Positions 15,389 to 24,225 of a stretch of 44,652 nt of DNA are shown here, piece by piece. The notes beneath the pieces are model-generated. The model made no database searches and was not told the origin of the DNA. It worked only from the letters and a program-made list of their open reading frames with translations. The stretch is from an uncultured Pseudanabaenaceae cyanobacterium. GTDB taxonomy: Bacteria; Cyanobacteriota; Cyanobacteriia; PCC-9006; JAAUQQ01. Positions within the stretch are counted from its first letter, which is position 1; every line of letters starts with the position of its first letter. Both the position numbers and the translations under genes were made by a program. Location: contig CALIGI010000021.1 in the NCBI GenBank assembly GCA_938021205.1, positions 1 through 44,652 of the forward strand, in the 5' to 3' direction.

Positions 15389-16999
15389 ATGCCCATGAGT
15401 CGCGATCTCTTTGCCCGTGCTGCCCTAGTACAAATTCCGAAGCTGCTGACCCTGTTGGATCGCAATCCCCACAGTCCAACGTTTGGCTGCTTCGATCGCA
15501 ACTTCTGGCAATACAAGATCATCGACTTCCCCAGCGGGATGTCCCAAGAATTCGTCTGGCCCCTGGCCCTGGTCCACAGTCTGGACCTGCCGGATAACCC
15601 TTACTACCAACAAGAATCCATTCGCAACTGGGTTGAGGCAGGTATCCTCTACGCCGCCCAAAGTGCCCACAAGGACGGCTCCTGCGATGATTACTTCCCC
15701 TTCGAGCGGGCGGGCGGTGCAGCGGCGTTCTCTCTACTGGCTTGCATTGAGGCCTATCGCCTACTGGGCTTGGAGAACCAGGCGGCACTGGAATTCTTTG
15801 AGCTGCGAGCAAACTGGCTAGCCCACCACAACGAGAGCGGCCAACTCACGAACCACCAGGCGCTGATCGTCCTATGCCTAGAGCTGCTGGGCGACTTGCT
15901 CAAGACAGAGCAGTGGGTGGAGGCGCGGGAGTCTCGCCTTGACCGAGTGCTGTCCTGGCAAAACCCCGAGGGCTGGTTCCAGGAATATGAGGGCTGCGAC
16001 CCCGGCTACCATTCCCTAACGGTGTCCTGTCTCGCTCGGATCTATGAAATTCGGCCTGACCCCCGCGTGAAAGTTGCCCTGACAAAGGCAGTAAAACTAG
16101 CTGCGCAATTCGTTCACCCCGACGGTAGCTACGGCGGTGAATATGGCAGCCGCAACACCTACAATTTCTTCCCCCATGGCTTTGAGCTGGTGGGGCGCTG
16201 GCTACCTGAAGCCTTGCAAGTCAACGATGGCTTCCTGAAAAGTGTAGCCAACGACTGTGGCCCCTGCTACACCGATGACCACATTGTGGGCCATCACACT
16301 TGGAACTACCTGCTGGCCTGGCAGGACTTTGTCGCGGCCCGCCCCCCCTGCAAACCTCGGCCCCAGGGTCGAGTCTGGCTACCTGAGGCTAAGCTGCTGA
16401 TTGATCGGCGCGGTACGACGGAGCTGTATATGGCGCTGAATAAGGGCGGTGTGTTTAAGCTCTTCCGCGATGGCAAACTGGTGCAATCGGACACGCAGTT
16501 TTCTCTACAACTAAAGCAGGGTGGCAAGCTCAAAAATGCCGTAGGTCACCTGGTGGAGGAGTACAACCTCAAGCTGGAAGACGACAGCATTGTCATTCAA
16601 GGGGCTTTGGGCTGGGCCAAGCAGAAGCAAATGACGCCGCTGAATCTGATGATTTTGCGGGTGGTGATGCTGACGGTGGGGCGCTTCTATCCCAACCAAG
16701 TGCGGAAGCTCTTGCAGAAGATGCTGATTACCGGCAAGGATTCTGCGCCGTTTAAGTTTGTGCGGCAACTTAAGTGGAATGGCAATGATCAGACTGGGGC
16801 TTGGACGGTGACGGATGAGCTAAAAAGTGATGCCTGGGAGCGAGTGGAGTCGGCGGGCATCGGCGGTGATCAAACTTCGATTTATGTGGTGATGAGCCGG
16901 ACGTTTCAGCGGGGGCAGCTTCAGCCCTGGCTTGACCTGACGGAGAAGGCGAAAGCATTGCAGCCGGGACAAATCCTGAAGCTGGAGCGTACGCTATGA
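15389..16999 (+). CDS. Large conserved-type hypothetical protein, possible alpha/alpha-toroid
   Basis: The ATG at 15389 (MPMSRDLF) gives 536 residues; 15395 is an alternative. There is no signal peptide. The N-terminal 330 residues are helix-rich with aromatic and Asn/Gly motifs at helix ends (FERAGGAAAFS, LSWQNPEGWFQEYEG, DGSYGGEYGSRNTYNFFPHG, DDHIVGHHTWNYL). The C-terminal 200 residues are strand-rich. An alpha/alpha toroid followed by a beta-sandwich is the layout of heparinase and alginate-lyase-type enzymes, so a polysaccharide-active role is conceivable. I see no proven catalytic signature. It follows pilT on the same strand after about 96 bases with a palindrome between them, so co-transcription is uncertain. 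Confidence 0.75.
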   Translation: MPMSRDLFARAALVQIPKLLTLLDRNPHSPTFGCFDRNFWQYKIIDFPSGMSQEFVWPLALVHSLDLPDNPYYQQESIRNWVEAGILYAAQSAHKDGSCDDYFPFERAGGAAAFSLLACIEAYRLLGLENQAALEFFELRANWLAHHNESGQLTNHQALIVLCLELLGDLLKTEQWVEARESRLDRVLSWQNPEGWFQEYEGCDPGYHSLTVSCLARIYEIRPDPRVKVALTKAVKLAAQFVHPDGSYGGEYGSRNTYNFFPHGFELVGRWLPEALQVNDGFLKSVANDCGPCYTDDHIVGHHTWNYLLAWQDFVAARPPCKPRPQGRVWLPEAKLLIDRRGTTELYMALNKGGVFKLFRDGKLVQSDTQFSLQLKQGGKLKNAVGHLVEEYNLKLEDDSIVIQGALGWAKQKQMTPLNLMILRVVMLTVGRFYPNQVRKLLQKMLITGKDSAPFKFVRQLKWNGNDQTGAWTVTDELKSDAWERVESAGIGGDQTSIYVVMSRTFQRGQLQPWLDLTEKAKALQPGQILKLERTL

Positions 17000-17109
17000 A
17001 GGACTAATGCAACGCCAGGGTGATAACTGGGCTGAGGATGAAGATATGCAGTGTCAGATTCCCTCTCCTGATGCAGTTCAAGCAGTCGTCATAGCAAAGC
17101 TGATCGAGC

Positions 17110-17141
17110 ATAGCCCTAGAAGCATTCACCCTTAGGGCTAT
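17110..17141. terminator. Hairpin between convergent genes
   Basis: ATAGCCCTA (17110-17118) pairs exactly with TAGGGCTAT (17133-17141), with a 14-base loop. It lies between the converging genes that end at 16999 and 17160. A T-run is absent directly after the stem on the plus strand, so this is a moderate terminator candidate. Confidence 0.45.
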
Positions 17142-17159
17142 CGCTGTTTGGAGGTGTTA

Positions 17160-18830
17160 CTACAGTGATGCTAAGGCTTTCACAGGTAAAAGGTTCTTCC
17201 CCTCTAACTGAGTGGAAGGCTCTAAGCCCATCAAGCTTAAAATCGTTGGTGCTAGGTCTAAAGAATGCCCTTTAGGCAAAGATGAACCAGCCTCAATTCT
17301 CTCACCTTTAACCATGATGAAACCATTAGAGGTGTGACTCCCAGAATGTTGAATGGGAACCGGGCCAATCCTGCCAATATCTGGATTCTCGACGCAGTCT
17401 ATAAACTGAGACTCATCCCACAGGATGATAATATCTGCGTCGGGCAAATCAGCATCGTATAAAGTCTCAAGGGTACGAGTTCGTACGATGCGCTCTACCA
17501 AGGGGGCACCTGTACGAGCATCGCGCAATTTCTCAACATGGGCAATGACCTCATTGCATACCGCTTCATAGTTCTCGACGGTAACGATGCCTTTCGGATC
17601 ACGTCCAGCTAAGTTAATGCGAATGCAGCCCTCAGAAAAACTAGGAAGGGCATAGGCTTTCATTCGAGACCAAGCTGGTGAGTACCAACTGGCTGGTTGC
17701 CAGTCGAACCCCATACTTCTGTTTTGCATTGTATAAGGAGAAACAAAATCCTCACTGAGCCTGATCCCTAAATTGTCTAAAAAGCTAGCATAGATACGAT
17801 GGAGCTTCGTGGGAGTTACAGCACGTAGCCATTGTCTTAAAGGATTAGAATCATGCTTTTGAGCCCAGAGACAACGATAGCCTCGTTGGCTTTTCTGCTT
17901 GATTGAGAGTTCTTTTATCTCAGCTTGGAGCGTTGAATCTGTAAATCCCACTTTGCCTGGAAAATTCCAACGATATAGCGATTCTGGAAGAAAGAAATTG
18001 CTTGTTAAATCTGGATTATAGTGAGCTCTCATTCCATGGCCTGAGAACACAACGATGGAGGCATTTTTGGGTGCTGCATCCATTATTTCACCAATCCCTT
18101 GATCGATGGCTTGATAAATAGTAACTAAGTCATTTTTGACTGGTATGTTTCTTTGACTTGAAGCATGATGCTGATCATTTAATCTGTGACTGTGCCCAAT
18201 AGAGTGGGTTTCAGAAAACACGGTCAAGAAGAGATCCCATTCCTCTCGCTGTAATAGGTCCTTACAAATTTTAGTACGGCGAGTAATTCCTTGCTGTAGC
18301 TCTTTTATGAGTTGATTGACTTGGTGCTGGTCGTAAATGTTGGCATGGTCATTCCCAAAGGCTGGATGTTCTTTATATTTGCTGCTAATAGCGTTTAATA
18401 GTTCAGGGGGATAGGAGTAGCTAGGTGTTTGCTGGGAATGAGCTCCCCAACCTAAAACCTGAATGCCATTGACCTGGTCCGATAGGCGGACTTGAGGTAC
18501 ATCGAAGATCGCAACCCTATGCTTTGAGGGATTCCCGAGTGCGTAAAACGGTGGGTACTTTCCATATTCATAGGCTTGGATCGCGTTTACTGTGTAACTT
18601 TCCGTATCTAGTTTTGCGGGTCCCCAGTAACCGACCGTTTGGGGAGAACATCCTGTAAGAACTGTGGTCCAAGGCGTTTCAGCGCGATAGATATCACAAT
18701 TTTCTAGATCACCATAGCTGCCTGAGTTTCGTAGCTTTTCTAGATTAGGGAGCTTCCCATCTTTAAGCAGTTGTTGGATGACAAAAGAATCGCCTGCATC
18801 TAAGCCTATTGCAATAACAGATTGAACCAT
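17160..18830 (-). CDS. Alkaline-phosphatase-superfamily phosphohydrolase-like protein
   Basis: The 556-residue protein resembles predicted phosphohydrolase/phosphomutases of the alkaline phosphatase superfamily: AIGLDAGD (Asp11), GKLPNLEKLRNSGSYG, the nucleophile region AETPWTTVLTG (50-60), SETHSIGH (206-213), SGHGM (263-267) and GHSLDLAPTILSLMGL near the end. It has no signal peptide. Two usual metal ligands differ. The Asp expected in SDHG is Gly264, and the Asp of the ETDxxxH motif is His209. It may use a different metal arrangement or have lost activity. Composition is more AT-rich than in surrounding genes. It is followed on the same strand by the 186-residue gene upstream at 19621, with 230 bases between, so an operon is doubtful. 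Confidence 0.8.
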   Translation of the reverse strand: MVQSVIAIGLDAGDSFVIQQLLKDGKLPNLEKLRNSGSYGDLENCDIYRAETPWTTVLTGCSPQTVGYWGPAKLDTESYTVNAIQAYEYGKYPPFYALGNPSKHRVAIFDVPQVRLSDQVNGIQVLGWGAHSQQTPSYSYPPELLNAISSKYKEHPAFGNDHANIYDQHQVNQLIKELQQGITRRTKICKDLLQREEWDLFLTVFSETHSIGHSHRLNDQHHASSQRNIPVKNDLVTIYQAIDQGIGEIMDAAPKNASIVVFSGHGMRAHYNPDLTSNFFLPESLYRWNFPGKVGFTDSTLQAEIKELSIKQKSQRGYRCLWAQKHDSNPLRQWLRAVTPTKLHRIYASFLDNLGIRLSEDFVSPYTMQNRSMGFDWQPASWYSPAWSRMKAYALPSFSEGCIRINLAGRDPKGIVTVENYEAVCNEVIAHVEKLRDARTGAPLVERIVRTRTLETLYDADLPDADIIILWDESQFIDCVENPDIGRIGPVPIQHSGSHTSNGFIMVKGERIEAGSSLPKGHSLDLAPTILSLMGLEPSTQLEGKNLLPVKALASL

Positions 18831-19060
18831 TGTGAAATTTCTCTAGAGATATTTAAAATGACTATATGAGCCATGATCCAATTCGGCTTTGTAACCTTGA
18901 AGAATTGGGAAGACCTAGTCTCATACATGAGTAAGATCTGGATTTCCAGAAAAAATTAATTAATTTTAGATAGCTCTATCAATATTTAAGAGAAGTCCTT
19001 TAAGAACTCTGCTTAAAATAATCCAAAAGTGCTAGATCCTCTGCTTGATAGAAACTTTAT

Positions 19061-19621
19061 CTACTTTGTCTTCTCTTTGATTAAATACATCATTGCTTGA
19101 TGCATTTTTTCTGTGGACTGTGCTAATTCTTTTTTGTCTAAATAATGATTTTGAATGATTGGTAAGGCATTCATCTGAAGCGCTACGAATGCATTGTTTC
19201 GAATTTCAAAGGCTGCCCGCTCAACATGTTCTTCCTGACTGCCTTCTGGAAAATAGATACGGGCCGTCATATATGCCCCATGGCGATACATGAGGTGTCC
19301 CTGCTCGGGGTTGATATGCATATGCCCCTTGTGACCACCAAAGCAGTCCAGCCGCATTACTTCTTCGTCCAGCACATACAGTGAAGCTCCAGGGCCAGAA
19401 CCCACTCCAGGGACATTTGCCCAGTAGATCGCAATTGTTCCACCCGAAAATGAAATGAGCTCTCTGTCTGTCGCTGTTTTGATGTTAATTCTTTGATGTT
19501 TTTTTCGGTTTTTATACCAAAGCTTGAATACAATCGGTGCGGGTAAAATGGCGATCGCTAATTTCCAAAAAACCTGTCTAAGCTGGTCTTTCGATGGAAA
19601 CCATTTCGGATAAGAGCCCAT
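19061..19621 (-). CDS. Small membrane-anchored hypothetical protein, 186 aa
   Basis: A single hydrophobic segment near residues 17-36 (VFWKLAIAILPAPIVFKLWY) precedes a basic stretch and a soluble domain. That domain contains YWANVPGVGSGPGASLYVLD followed by LDCFGGHKGHMHINPEQ. The second motif, rich in His, Gly and one Cys, looks like a conserved family signature and a possible metal or ligand site. I do not recognise the family with confidence. The gene shares the AT-rich character of the phosphohydrolase-like gene downstream on the same strand. No function is proposed. Confidence 0.75.
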   Translation of the reverse strand: MGSYPKWFPSKDQLRQVFWKLAIAILPAPIVFKLWYKNRKKHQRINIKTATDRELISFSGGTIAIYWANVPGVGSGPGASLYVLDEEVMRLDCFGGHKGHMHINPEQGHLMYRHGAYMTARIYFPEGSQEEHVERAAFEIRNNAFVALQMNALPIIQNHYLDKKELAQSTEKMHQAMMYLIKEKTK

Positions 19622-20048
19622 AGTTTGATTGCTAGAGAGGATCTCGAAGGCTTGAACCTTCTTTTCGTAGTTTGCTAGATATCGTTAGGATTCCCTGCCG
19701 TTTGAGAGGGTAACACTAGCGCATTGCCTATGACTTTTTGAATAATTTAGGCTTCGTCGATGAATGCCAAACCTGTTGTGGGTAACAAGAGCAAAGCATG
19801 GAATAGTTTAGAAACAGCCTTGAGACTCCTTGATCTTTTCGTAATCCGTATGGACTTCGTATAGAACTGGCTTTGTAAAGGACTAAATTAAATTACTGGT
19901 TTTGACTGTATTGATATCAGCTTGAATCTAGATTTTGCTGGACTGGGTGGGTAGAATCTTTGCCAATCTCTGAGCTTAAGGTTAGGCATGGAAGACAATC
20001 CTCTTTTCGTCTGAATTGCTAAACTACACCCAGTTACATGTTCTGTTG
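19622..20048. other. AT-rich divergent intergenic region
   Basis: About 427 bases separate the minus-strand 186-residue gene from the M50 peptidase. A short stem, GAAGG and CCTTC around 19648-19664 followed by TTTTC, is visible, but it sits upstream of both genes. Frames here are short and lack ribosome sites. No RNA gene is recognised. Confidence 0.45.
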
Positions 20049-20729
20049 ATGTACGACCCATCGCCCCAGCGCGGTCCCCAAACACCGGGTGAAAAGCTAT
20101 TTGTGCGATTGCTGGTCATGGCAATGGTCTGTTTCCTGTTCGTAGAACTGTCCCAGGACTTCACTCCAGTCAAACTCAGCGTCCTCTTCTTTTTTCTGTT
20201 TTGGTGTCCTCTGCTGGTGCTGCATGAGGCAGGTCATGCTCTGATGGCGGCGGGCTTGGGCTGGTCCGTAGAGCAGATTGTGATTGGTATGGGTGAGCCG
20301 CTGAAGCGTTTCAAGCTGGGAGCAGTGGCGGTCGAGTTGCGGTTGTTGCCCATTGAGGGCTTTGTGCGTTGTCGGCCTCGGGATTTGCAATGGCCTCGAC
20401 TGAAGAATGCGTTGGTGTATTTTGCGGGGCCTGGGATTGAGCTGCTGTTGGCGGCGGTGATGCTACTGGGGCTGGGGCCAGAGCGGTTGTTGCAACGCAC
20501 TGAAGGTATTGGCATGATTGCGGTGCAGTCGTTGGCGGCAGCGGCGGTGGTGTCTGCGGTGATTAATCTGATTCCGTTCTCAGCGGAGACGCCGGAACGG
20601 AAGATTGTGAATGATGGCTTGGGGATCCTGTTGGCGTTGTTTATGCCAAGGGAGCAGTATTTGAAGCAAATGGAGGCGATGATTGCAGAGCCTGATGCAT
20701 GTGTTGATCGCGACCGTCCCAATCTTTAG
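20049..20729 (+). CDS. M50 family (site-2-protease-like) membrane metalloprotease
   Basis: Starting at the ATG at 20049 rather than the TTG at 20016 gives 226 residues. HEAGH at 59-63 is the zinc-binding motif, embedded in a hydrophobic helix. About four membrane helices follow the usual pattern, with FAGPGIELLLAA, INLIPF and a later NDG that may provide the third zinc ligand. Site-2 proteases cut other membrane proteins within the bilayer. No PDZ domain is present, so this is a short form. It has no evident operon partner: rbfA converges on it from the other side. The substrate is unknown. Confidence 0.85.
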   Translation: MYDPSPQRGPQTPGEKLFVRLLVMAMVCFLFVELSQDFTPVKLSVLFFFLFWCPLLVLHEAGHALMAAGLGWSVEQIVIGMGEPLKRFKLGAVAVELRLLPIEGFVRCRPRDLQWPRLKNALVYFAGPGIELLLAAVMLLGLGPERLLQRTEGIGMIAVQSLAAAAVVSAVINLIPFSAETPERKIVNDGLGILLALFMPREQYLKQMEAMIAEPDACVDRDRPNL

Positions 20730-20935
20730 AGCTGCTTGCTTCACTTCATGAGATGCATTCACCGTCAACGAATACAGGCATCCATCCACTTGCTCCATCT
20801 TGCAGGCTTCGAGGCCTAAGCCCAAAGGTCGTAACCCGCTCCATTGTCCTCATTGCCGTCTATCCCTATCACGCCCGAGCTTGATAAATAAGTCTAGTGA
20901 CGAACATTTCAGCCTTGTCCCGAGCCCCTGCTCTA

Positions 20936-21379
20936 TCACCCCTCTGCATTGGGCAGTTCATCCTTCTCTGGATCAACCTCTCCCAATGGATTGGAGTCGA
21001 GCTTGGAATCGCCGCCTTTCTCTTCTCGCTCGATCGCCAGCTTATTGATCAGGCTCAAGATACCGCTACCTCGCTCAATGCCTTTATCTTCCACAAACAG
21101 GACCGTTGGTGTGCGCCGTAGCCGAACTCGCTTACCAATCTCTCGCCGCACAAAGCTCGTCGCAGACTGTAAGCCTTCCATCGCTTCTTGGCGAGCGTCT
21201 TCATCGCCATATACGCTGACGAATATTTTCACATGCTGCAAATCTCCCGCCACTTCTACATCCGTGACGCTTACCATGCCGCCCCCCACGCGATCGTCCT
21301 TAATGCCAGAAATCAGTAGCTGGCTCACCTCCCGCTTAATCAAAGAAGAGACTCGGGATGCACGACGTTCGTTAGACAT
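20936..21379 (-). CDS. rbfA: Ribosome-binding factor A
   Basis: The 147-residue protein has the RbfA KH-like domain: [18 protein letters not shown] at the start, [20 protein letters not shown], then [18 protein letters not shown]. RbfA binds the 30S subunit and helps mature the 5' end of 16S rRNA, including at low temperature. The last 30 residues are an acidic, low-complexity tail. It lies 230 bases downstream of the DUF751 gene on the same strand, an arrangement I recall from other cyanobacteria. Confidence 0.95.
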   Translation of the reverse strand: MSNERRASRVSSLIKREVSQLLISGIKDDRVGGGMVSVTDVEVAGDLQHVKIFVSVYGDEDARQEAMEGLQSATSFVRREIGKRVRLRRTPTVLFVEDKGIERGSGILSLINKLAIEREEKGGDSKLDSNPLGEVDPEKDELPNAEG

Positions 21380-21612
21380 GGTTTAGTCTCCTGAGGAGAT
21401 GGGGAGGAGTAAGGCAGGGAGCCGCGATCGCGACAATTTCCCCAACCTAAAAATAGACATTCAGTCCACAGCAGTTTGTCCGCAATGGCTTTACAGAGAT
21501 TGTGTGTTTTCAATCCCAACTCGACCCAGGAAAATCCAAGTAGACCTCACACCACTTTAGGGGGATGCCTGGCGGTCTAACTGAATCCTCGGGCCTTAAG
21601 CAATCCAGAGCG

Positions 21613-21846
21613 CTAGAAATAATCCACTGGCGGCGGAGTCAAGCCCGTCTCAGTGATGCCCAGCATGGCTTGAAGGGTGAAGGTCAAGAACACAAATCCA
21701 GCAACCAAGACACCGATCAAAGCAACCACAGTTGTGCGATTGCTGAGTGCTGGACGAACCCACTCATAAAGAGAATAGAAAATCCCCAGTACAAAGGTGA
21801 TGAAGTAGCGGGGGTAGCGGGAAACGTTGAGAAAAAATTCCTTCAT
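21613..21846 (-). CDS. DUF751 family (Ycf33-like) small membrane protein
   Basis: The 77-residue product starts MKEFFLNVSRYPRYFITFVLG and has two hydrophobic segments (about 15-30 and 40-63) with the VLVAGFVFLTFTLQAMLG stretch. This matches the DUF751/Ycf33 family found in cyanobacteria and plastids, usually close to rbfA. Its function is not known. A thylakoid or inner-membrane location is implied by the helices. rbfA follows on the same strand. Confidence 0.9.
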   Translation of the reverse strand: MKEFFLNVSRYPRYFITFVLGIFYSLYEWVRPALSNRTTVVALIGVLVAGFVFLTFTLQAMLGITETGLTPPPVDYF

Positions 21847-22271
21847 GGTGAGCCGGGTTCAGGGTCAGCGGTAGGTCTGCTAATTTTAACGCCTGGATCA
21901 CATTGGCAGGTCCTTGCAGGGGGATTTGAAATGGTTGTTGCCCTCAGAGGTTATTCGAGCAAGATATTTAGCTGTCGCAGGATGATCTAGGGTGCTGCCA
22001 AAATTAACGGAATTCCGACGTTTCATTGCTGGTCGAAGTCGCAAATTTGACCCTTGGCCGAATTCTCAAATCACCTCTCAGGCTCATTCCTTCAGCGACA
22101 GAAGAGTCTCTCCGATCGAGCTGCCATCCCTTCGAATCAGCGCAAAACAGCTCTTACATAGGCTTTCAAGTCCCTTTTGATACTGTCAGCCAAGAGAATC
22201 AACGCAATTACTATGTCGAGCGGGTGACAATGGGTTAATCTTAAGCGGAATAGATCGAATGTTCTGATCCA
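21847..22271. other. Divergent intergenic region upstream of DUF751 and the Dam-type methylase
   Basis: This 425-base gap must hold the promoters for the minus-strand DUF751-rbfA pair and the plus-strand methylase. Open frames at 21992 and 22026 have unusual composition and no family pattern, and I do not annotate them. No hairpin or tRNA is apparent. Confidence 0.5.
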
Positions 22272-23129
22272 TTGTTTGTCTCAGCTCCTACTAGACCAAT
22301 ATCCACTGATGCGCGTCCATTTCTGAAATGGGCCGGGGGCAAAACCAAGCTTTTGCCTCAATATCAGCCTTGCTTGCCCCCGGAGTGGAGCCGCTACCAT
22401 GAGCCTTTCCTTGGGGGAGGTGCTCTATTTTTTCGTCTGCAATCTGGGGAAAATCCCCCAGCCGTGGCCCGGCTCACCGACGTTAATCCTGAGCTGATTA
22501 ACGTGTATCGCTGCGTGCGCGATCGCCTCGGCCCTGTCATCGCCCTGCTGGAGCTGCACCAGCTCCGCCACAGCAAGGACTACTACTACGATCTGCGGGC
22601 CCAACATGAACTGCCCCCCGTGGAGCGAGCTGCTCGTTTTATCTACTTAAATAAAACCTGCTTTAACGGTCTTTACCGGGAGAACCGTAAGGGCCGCTTT
22701 AACGTCCCTATGGGTAGCTACAAGAATCCTGGTATTTGCAATATTGACATGCTCACAGCTGCCTCGGAAGTGCTCCAGCGCTGTGAGATTGAGCAAGGAA
22801 ATTTCACCAGTGTTCTCGACCATGCGAAGGGTCAGCGAGACTTTGTCTACCTGGACCCGCCCTACTTCCCCATCAGCGCCACCAGCAACTTCACCAGCTA
22901 CAGCCGCGATGCCTTCGGTGCAGAGCAGCATGAGCAATTGCGGGATGTTTGCCTCAAACTTGCCAAGCGCGGCGTAAAAGTGATGCTATCGAACTCTAAC
23001 TGTGAGTTTGTGCGGGAGCTATACGATGACAGCGTTTTCGAGTTGCAAGAAATCACCGCTGCTCGCTCCATTAATTCCAAGGCCAAGAACCGAGGCAAGA
23101 TCACCGAGCTGTTGATTACGACCTACTAG
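22272..23129 (+). CDS. Dam-type (D12 class) DNA adenine-N6 methyltransferase
   Basis: The 285-residue protein has the order of D12 methylases: FLKWAGGK (17-24) for SAM binding, HEPFLGGGALFF (43-54), LNKTCFNGLYREN and the catalytic DPPY (195-198). These enzymes methylate adenine, in this family typically in GATC. An orphan GATC methylase is common in cyanobacteria whose genomes carry HIP1 (GCGATCGC). No restriction endonuclease is beside it, so it is probably solitary. The start is a TTG at 22272; an in-frame stop at 22251 limits how far upstream it could begin. A strong hairpin follows at 23162-23199. Confidence 0.93.
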   Translation: MFVSAPTRPISTDARPFLKWAGGKTKLLPQYQPCLPPEWSRYHEPFLGGGALFFRLQSGENPPAVARLTDVNPELINVYRCVRDRLGPVIALLELHQLRHSKDYYYDLRAQHELPPVERAARFIYLNKTCFNGLYRENRKGRFNVPMGSYKNPGICNIDMLTAASEVLQRCEIEQGNFTSVLDHAKGQRDFVYLDPPYFPISATSNFTSYSRDAFGAEQHEQLRDVCLKLAKRGVKVMLSNSNCEFVRELYDDSVFELQEITAARSINSKAKNRGKITELLITTY

Positions 23130-23161
23130 ATTCCGGCAAGACCTCAAAAGCCAATCCCCAT

Positions 23162-23199
23162 AAGAAGCCCCCCTGCTGAATCCAGCAGGGGGGCTTCTT
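23162..23199. terminator. Strong bidirectional terminator hairpin
   Basis: A perfect 17-base inverted repeat, AAGAAGCCCCCCTGCTG (23162-23178) and its complement at 23183-23199, encloses a 4-base loop. The stem is GC-rich in the middle with A/T at the base. It lies between the converging methylase (ends 23129) and DUF2808 (ends 23229) genes, so it serves both directions. Confidence 0.9.
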
Positions 23200-23228
23200 G
23201 GATCAAACCTAGCTATGCCAACTGCAAT

Positions 23229-23801
23229 CTAGTTATCAGTGGAAATATCCAAAATCCAAGAACCGACGGGACGCAACAGGGTCGTCACATCGCCAGGGGA
23301 CTCGATCAAGGCATTGAACTGGAACATACCGCGCTGGCGAGGGTTCTTCACATCATTGAAGACTAACTCCAGGTTGGTGCCAGCAGGGATCGGCTCCAGG
23401 GGGTAGAGCGCAATGCGATAGTTCTCGGTATCGATATCCACTTCATCCATTTCCACCGCAGAGCACTTGGCTCGGCTGAGGAAGCTACCTTTGGTCTTGC
23501 AGACGCGGATTTCCACTTCGTCTTCGTTGAACTTGCCGTCGAAATAGTCAGGATAGTTAATGACAAACTGGGATGCAGCCAGCTTCATGTCATTGGCACC
23601 AATCTTGAGGCGGTAGCGACCCCAGCGGCGAGGTGCACTGCTCAGCTCAATTACATGCTTGAGTTCGTTAAAGCCTTCGCGGTTGTTCCAGCGGAAGCTA
23701 GGCAGCGCACCTTGGGCTTGGACCAAGGGATTGCCAACGGCAAAGCAGCCCGCGATCGCAGCGACGGACAGCACGGACTTGAATAGACGCTTTTGCAGCA
23801 T
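23229..23801 (-). CDS. Secreted DUF2808 domain protein
   Basis: The 190-residue product has a signal peptide (LFKSVLSVAAIAGCFAVGNPLVQAQ, written here only to show its span of about 6-30). It is then rich in strands and charged residues. The end of the protein, LELVFNDVKNPRQRG, MFQFNALIESPGD and a final GSWILDIS, is the DUF2808 pattern, found almost only in cyanobacteria as exported proteins of unknown role. Two Cys residues around CKTKGSFLSRAKC could form a disulfide. It is a single gene, convergent with the methylase. Confidence 0.9.
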   Translation of the reverse strand: MLQKRLFKSVLSVAAIAGCFAVGNPLVQAQGALPSFRWNNREGFNELKHVIELSSAPRRWGRYRLKIGANDMKLAASQFVINYPDYFDGKFNEDEVEIRVCKTKGSFLSRAKCSAVEMDEVDIDTENYRIALYPLEPIPAGTNLELVFNDVKNPRQRGMFQFNALIESPGDVTTLLRPVGSWILDISTDN

Positions 23802-24225
23802 AGGTAGCAGAGATTCCTAATCGTTAAGAACGCAGTGGCGACCAGTGGACTGCAAGCTGATCCTCACACCAGTAACCCCTAATTAGAACTAGGCGGTTTC
23901 GCGTGACCAACCCATGCAGTCGATAGGCACGTTTCCATCATTATGACCTTCTATCGTAAGGAAATGTTGCTTAGGCGTCCGGAGAATAAACTGTCCCGCG
24001 ACTTGTTTGCTGGCAAAGGATCCCTGGAGAGTCACTTTAGACAAGGCTTTGGAGCCCCAAAATCGAGGTGCTTAATATTCTCGGGGGAATAGATTGCTCT
24101 TCCTTTAGTTTTTTCAAGGAACATCACAGACCCCGCTCTCTCCAGGGGATCAGCCTAGGATTCAGATCAGGCAACTATGCAATCTCATGCTTAGGGCTGA
24201 ACGTCGATGGAGAATAAAGAGCGGC
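23802..24225. other. Divergent region upstream of DUF2808 and the pnt operon
   Basis: This gap is 424 bases. The stretch from 24187 to 24225 is open in frame with pntAA but lacks a family N-terminus, so I treat it as leader. A GGAG at about 24209 may serve as the pntAA ribosome site. I see no further clear element. Confidence 0.5.

Noticed and set aside
20730..20935. Frames between the M50 peptidase and rbfA
   Set aside because: The frames are short, overlap the coding genes and show no ribosome site. The region is simply the gap between convergent genes.
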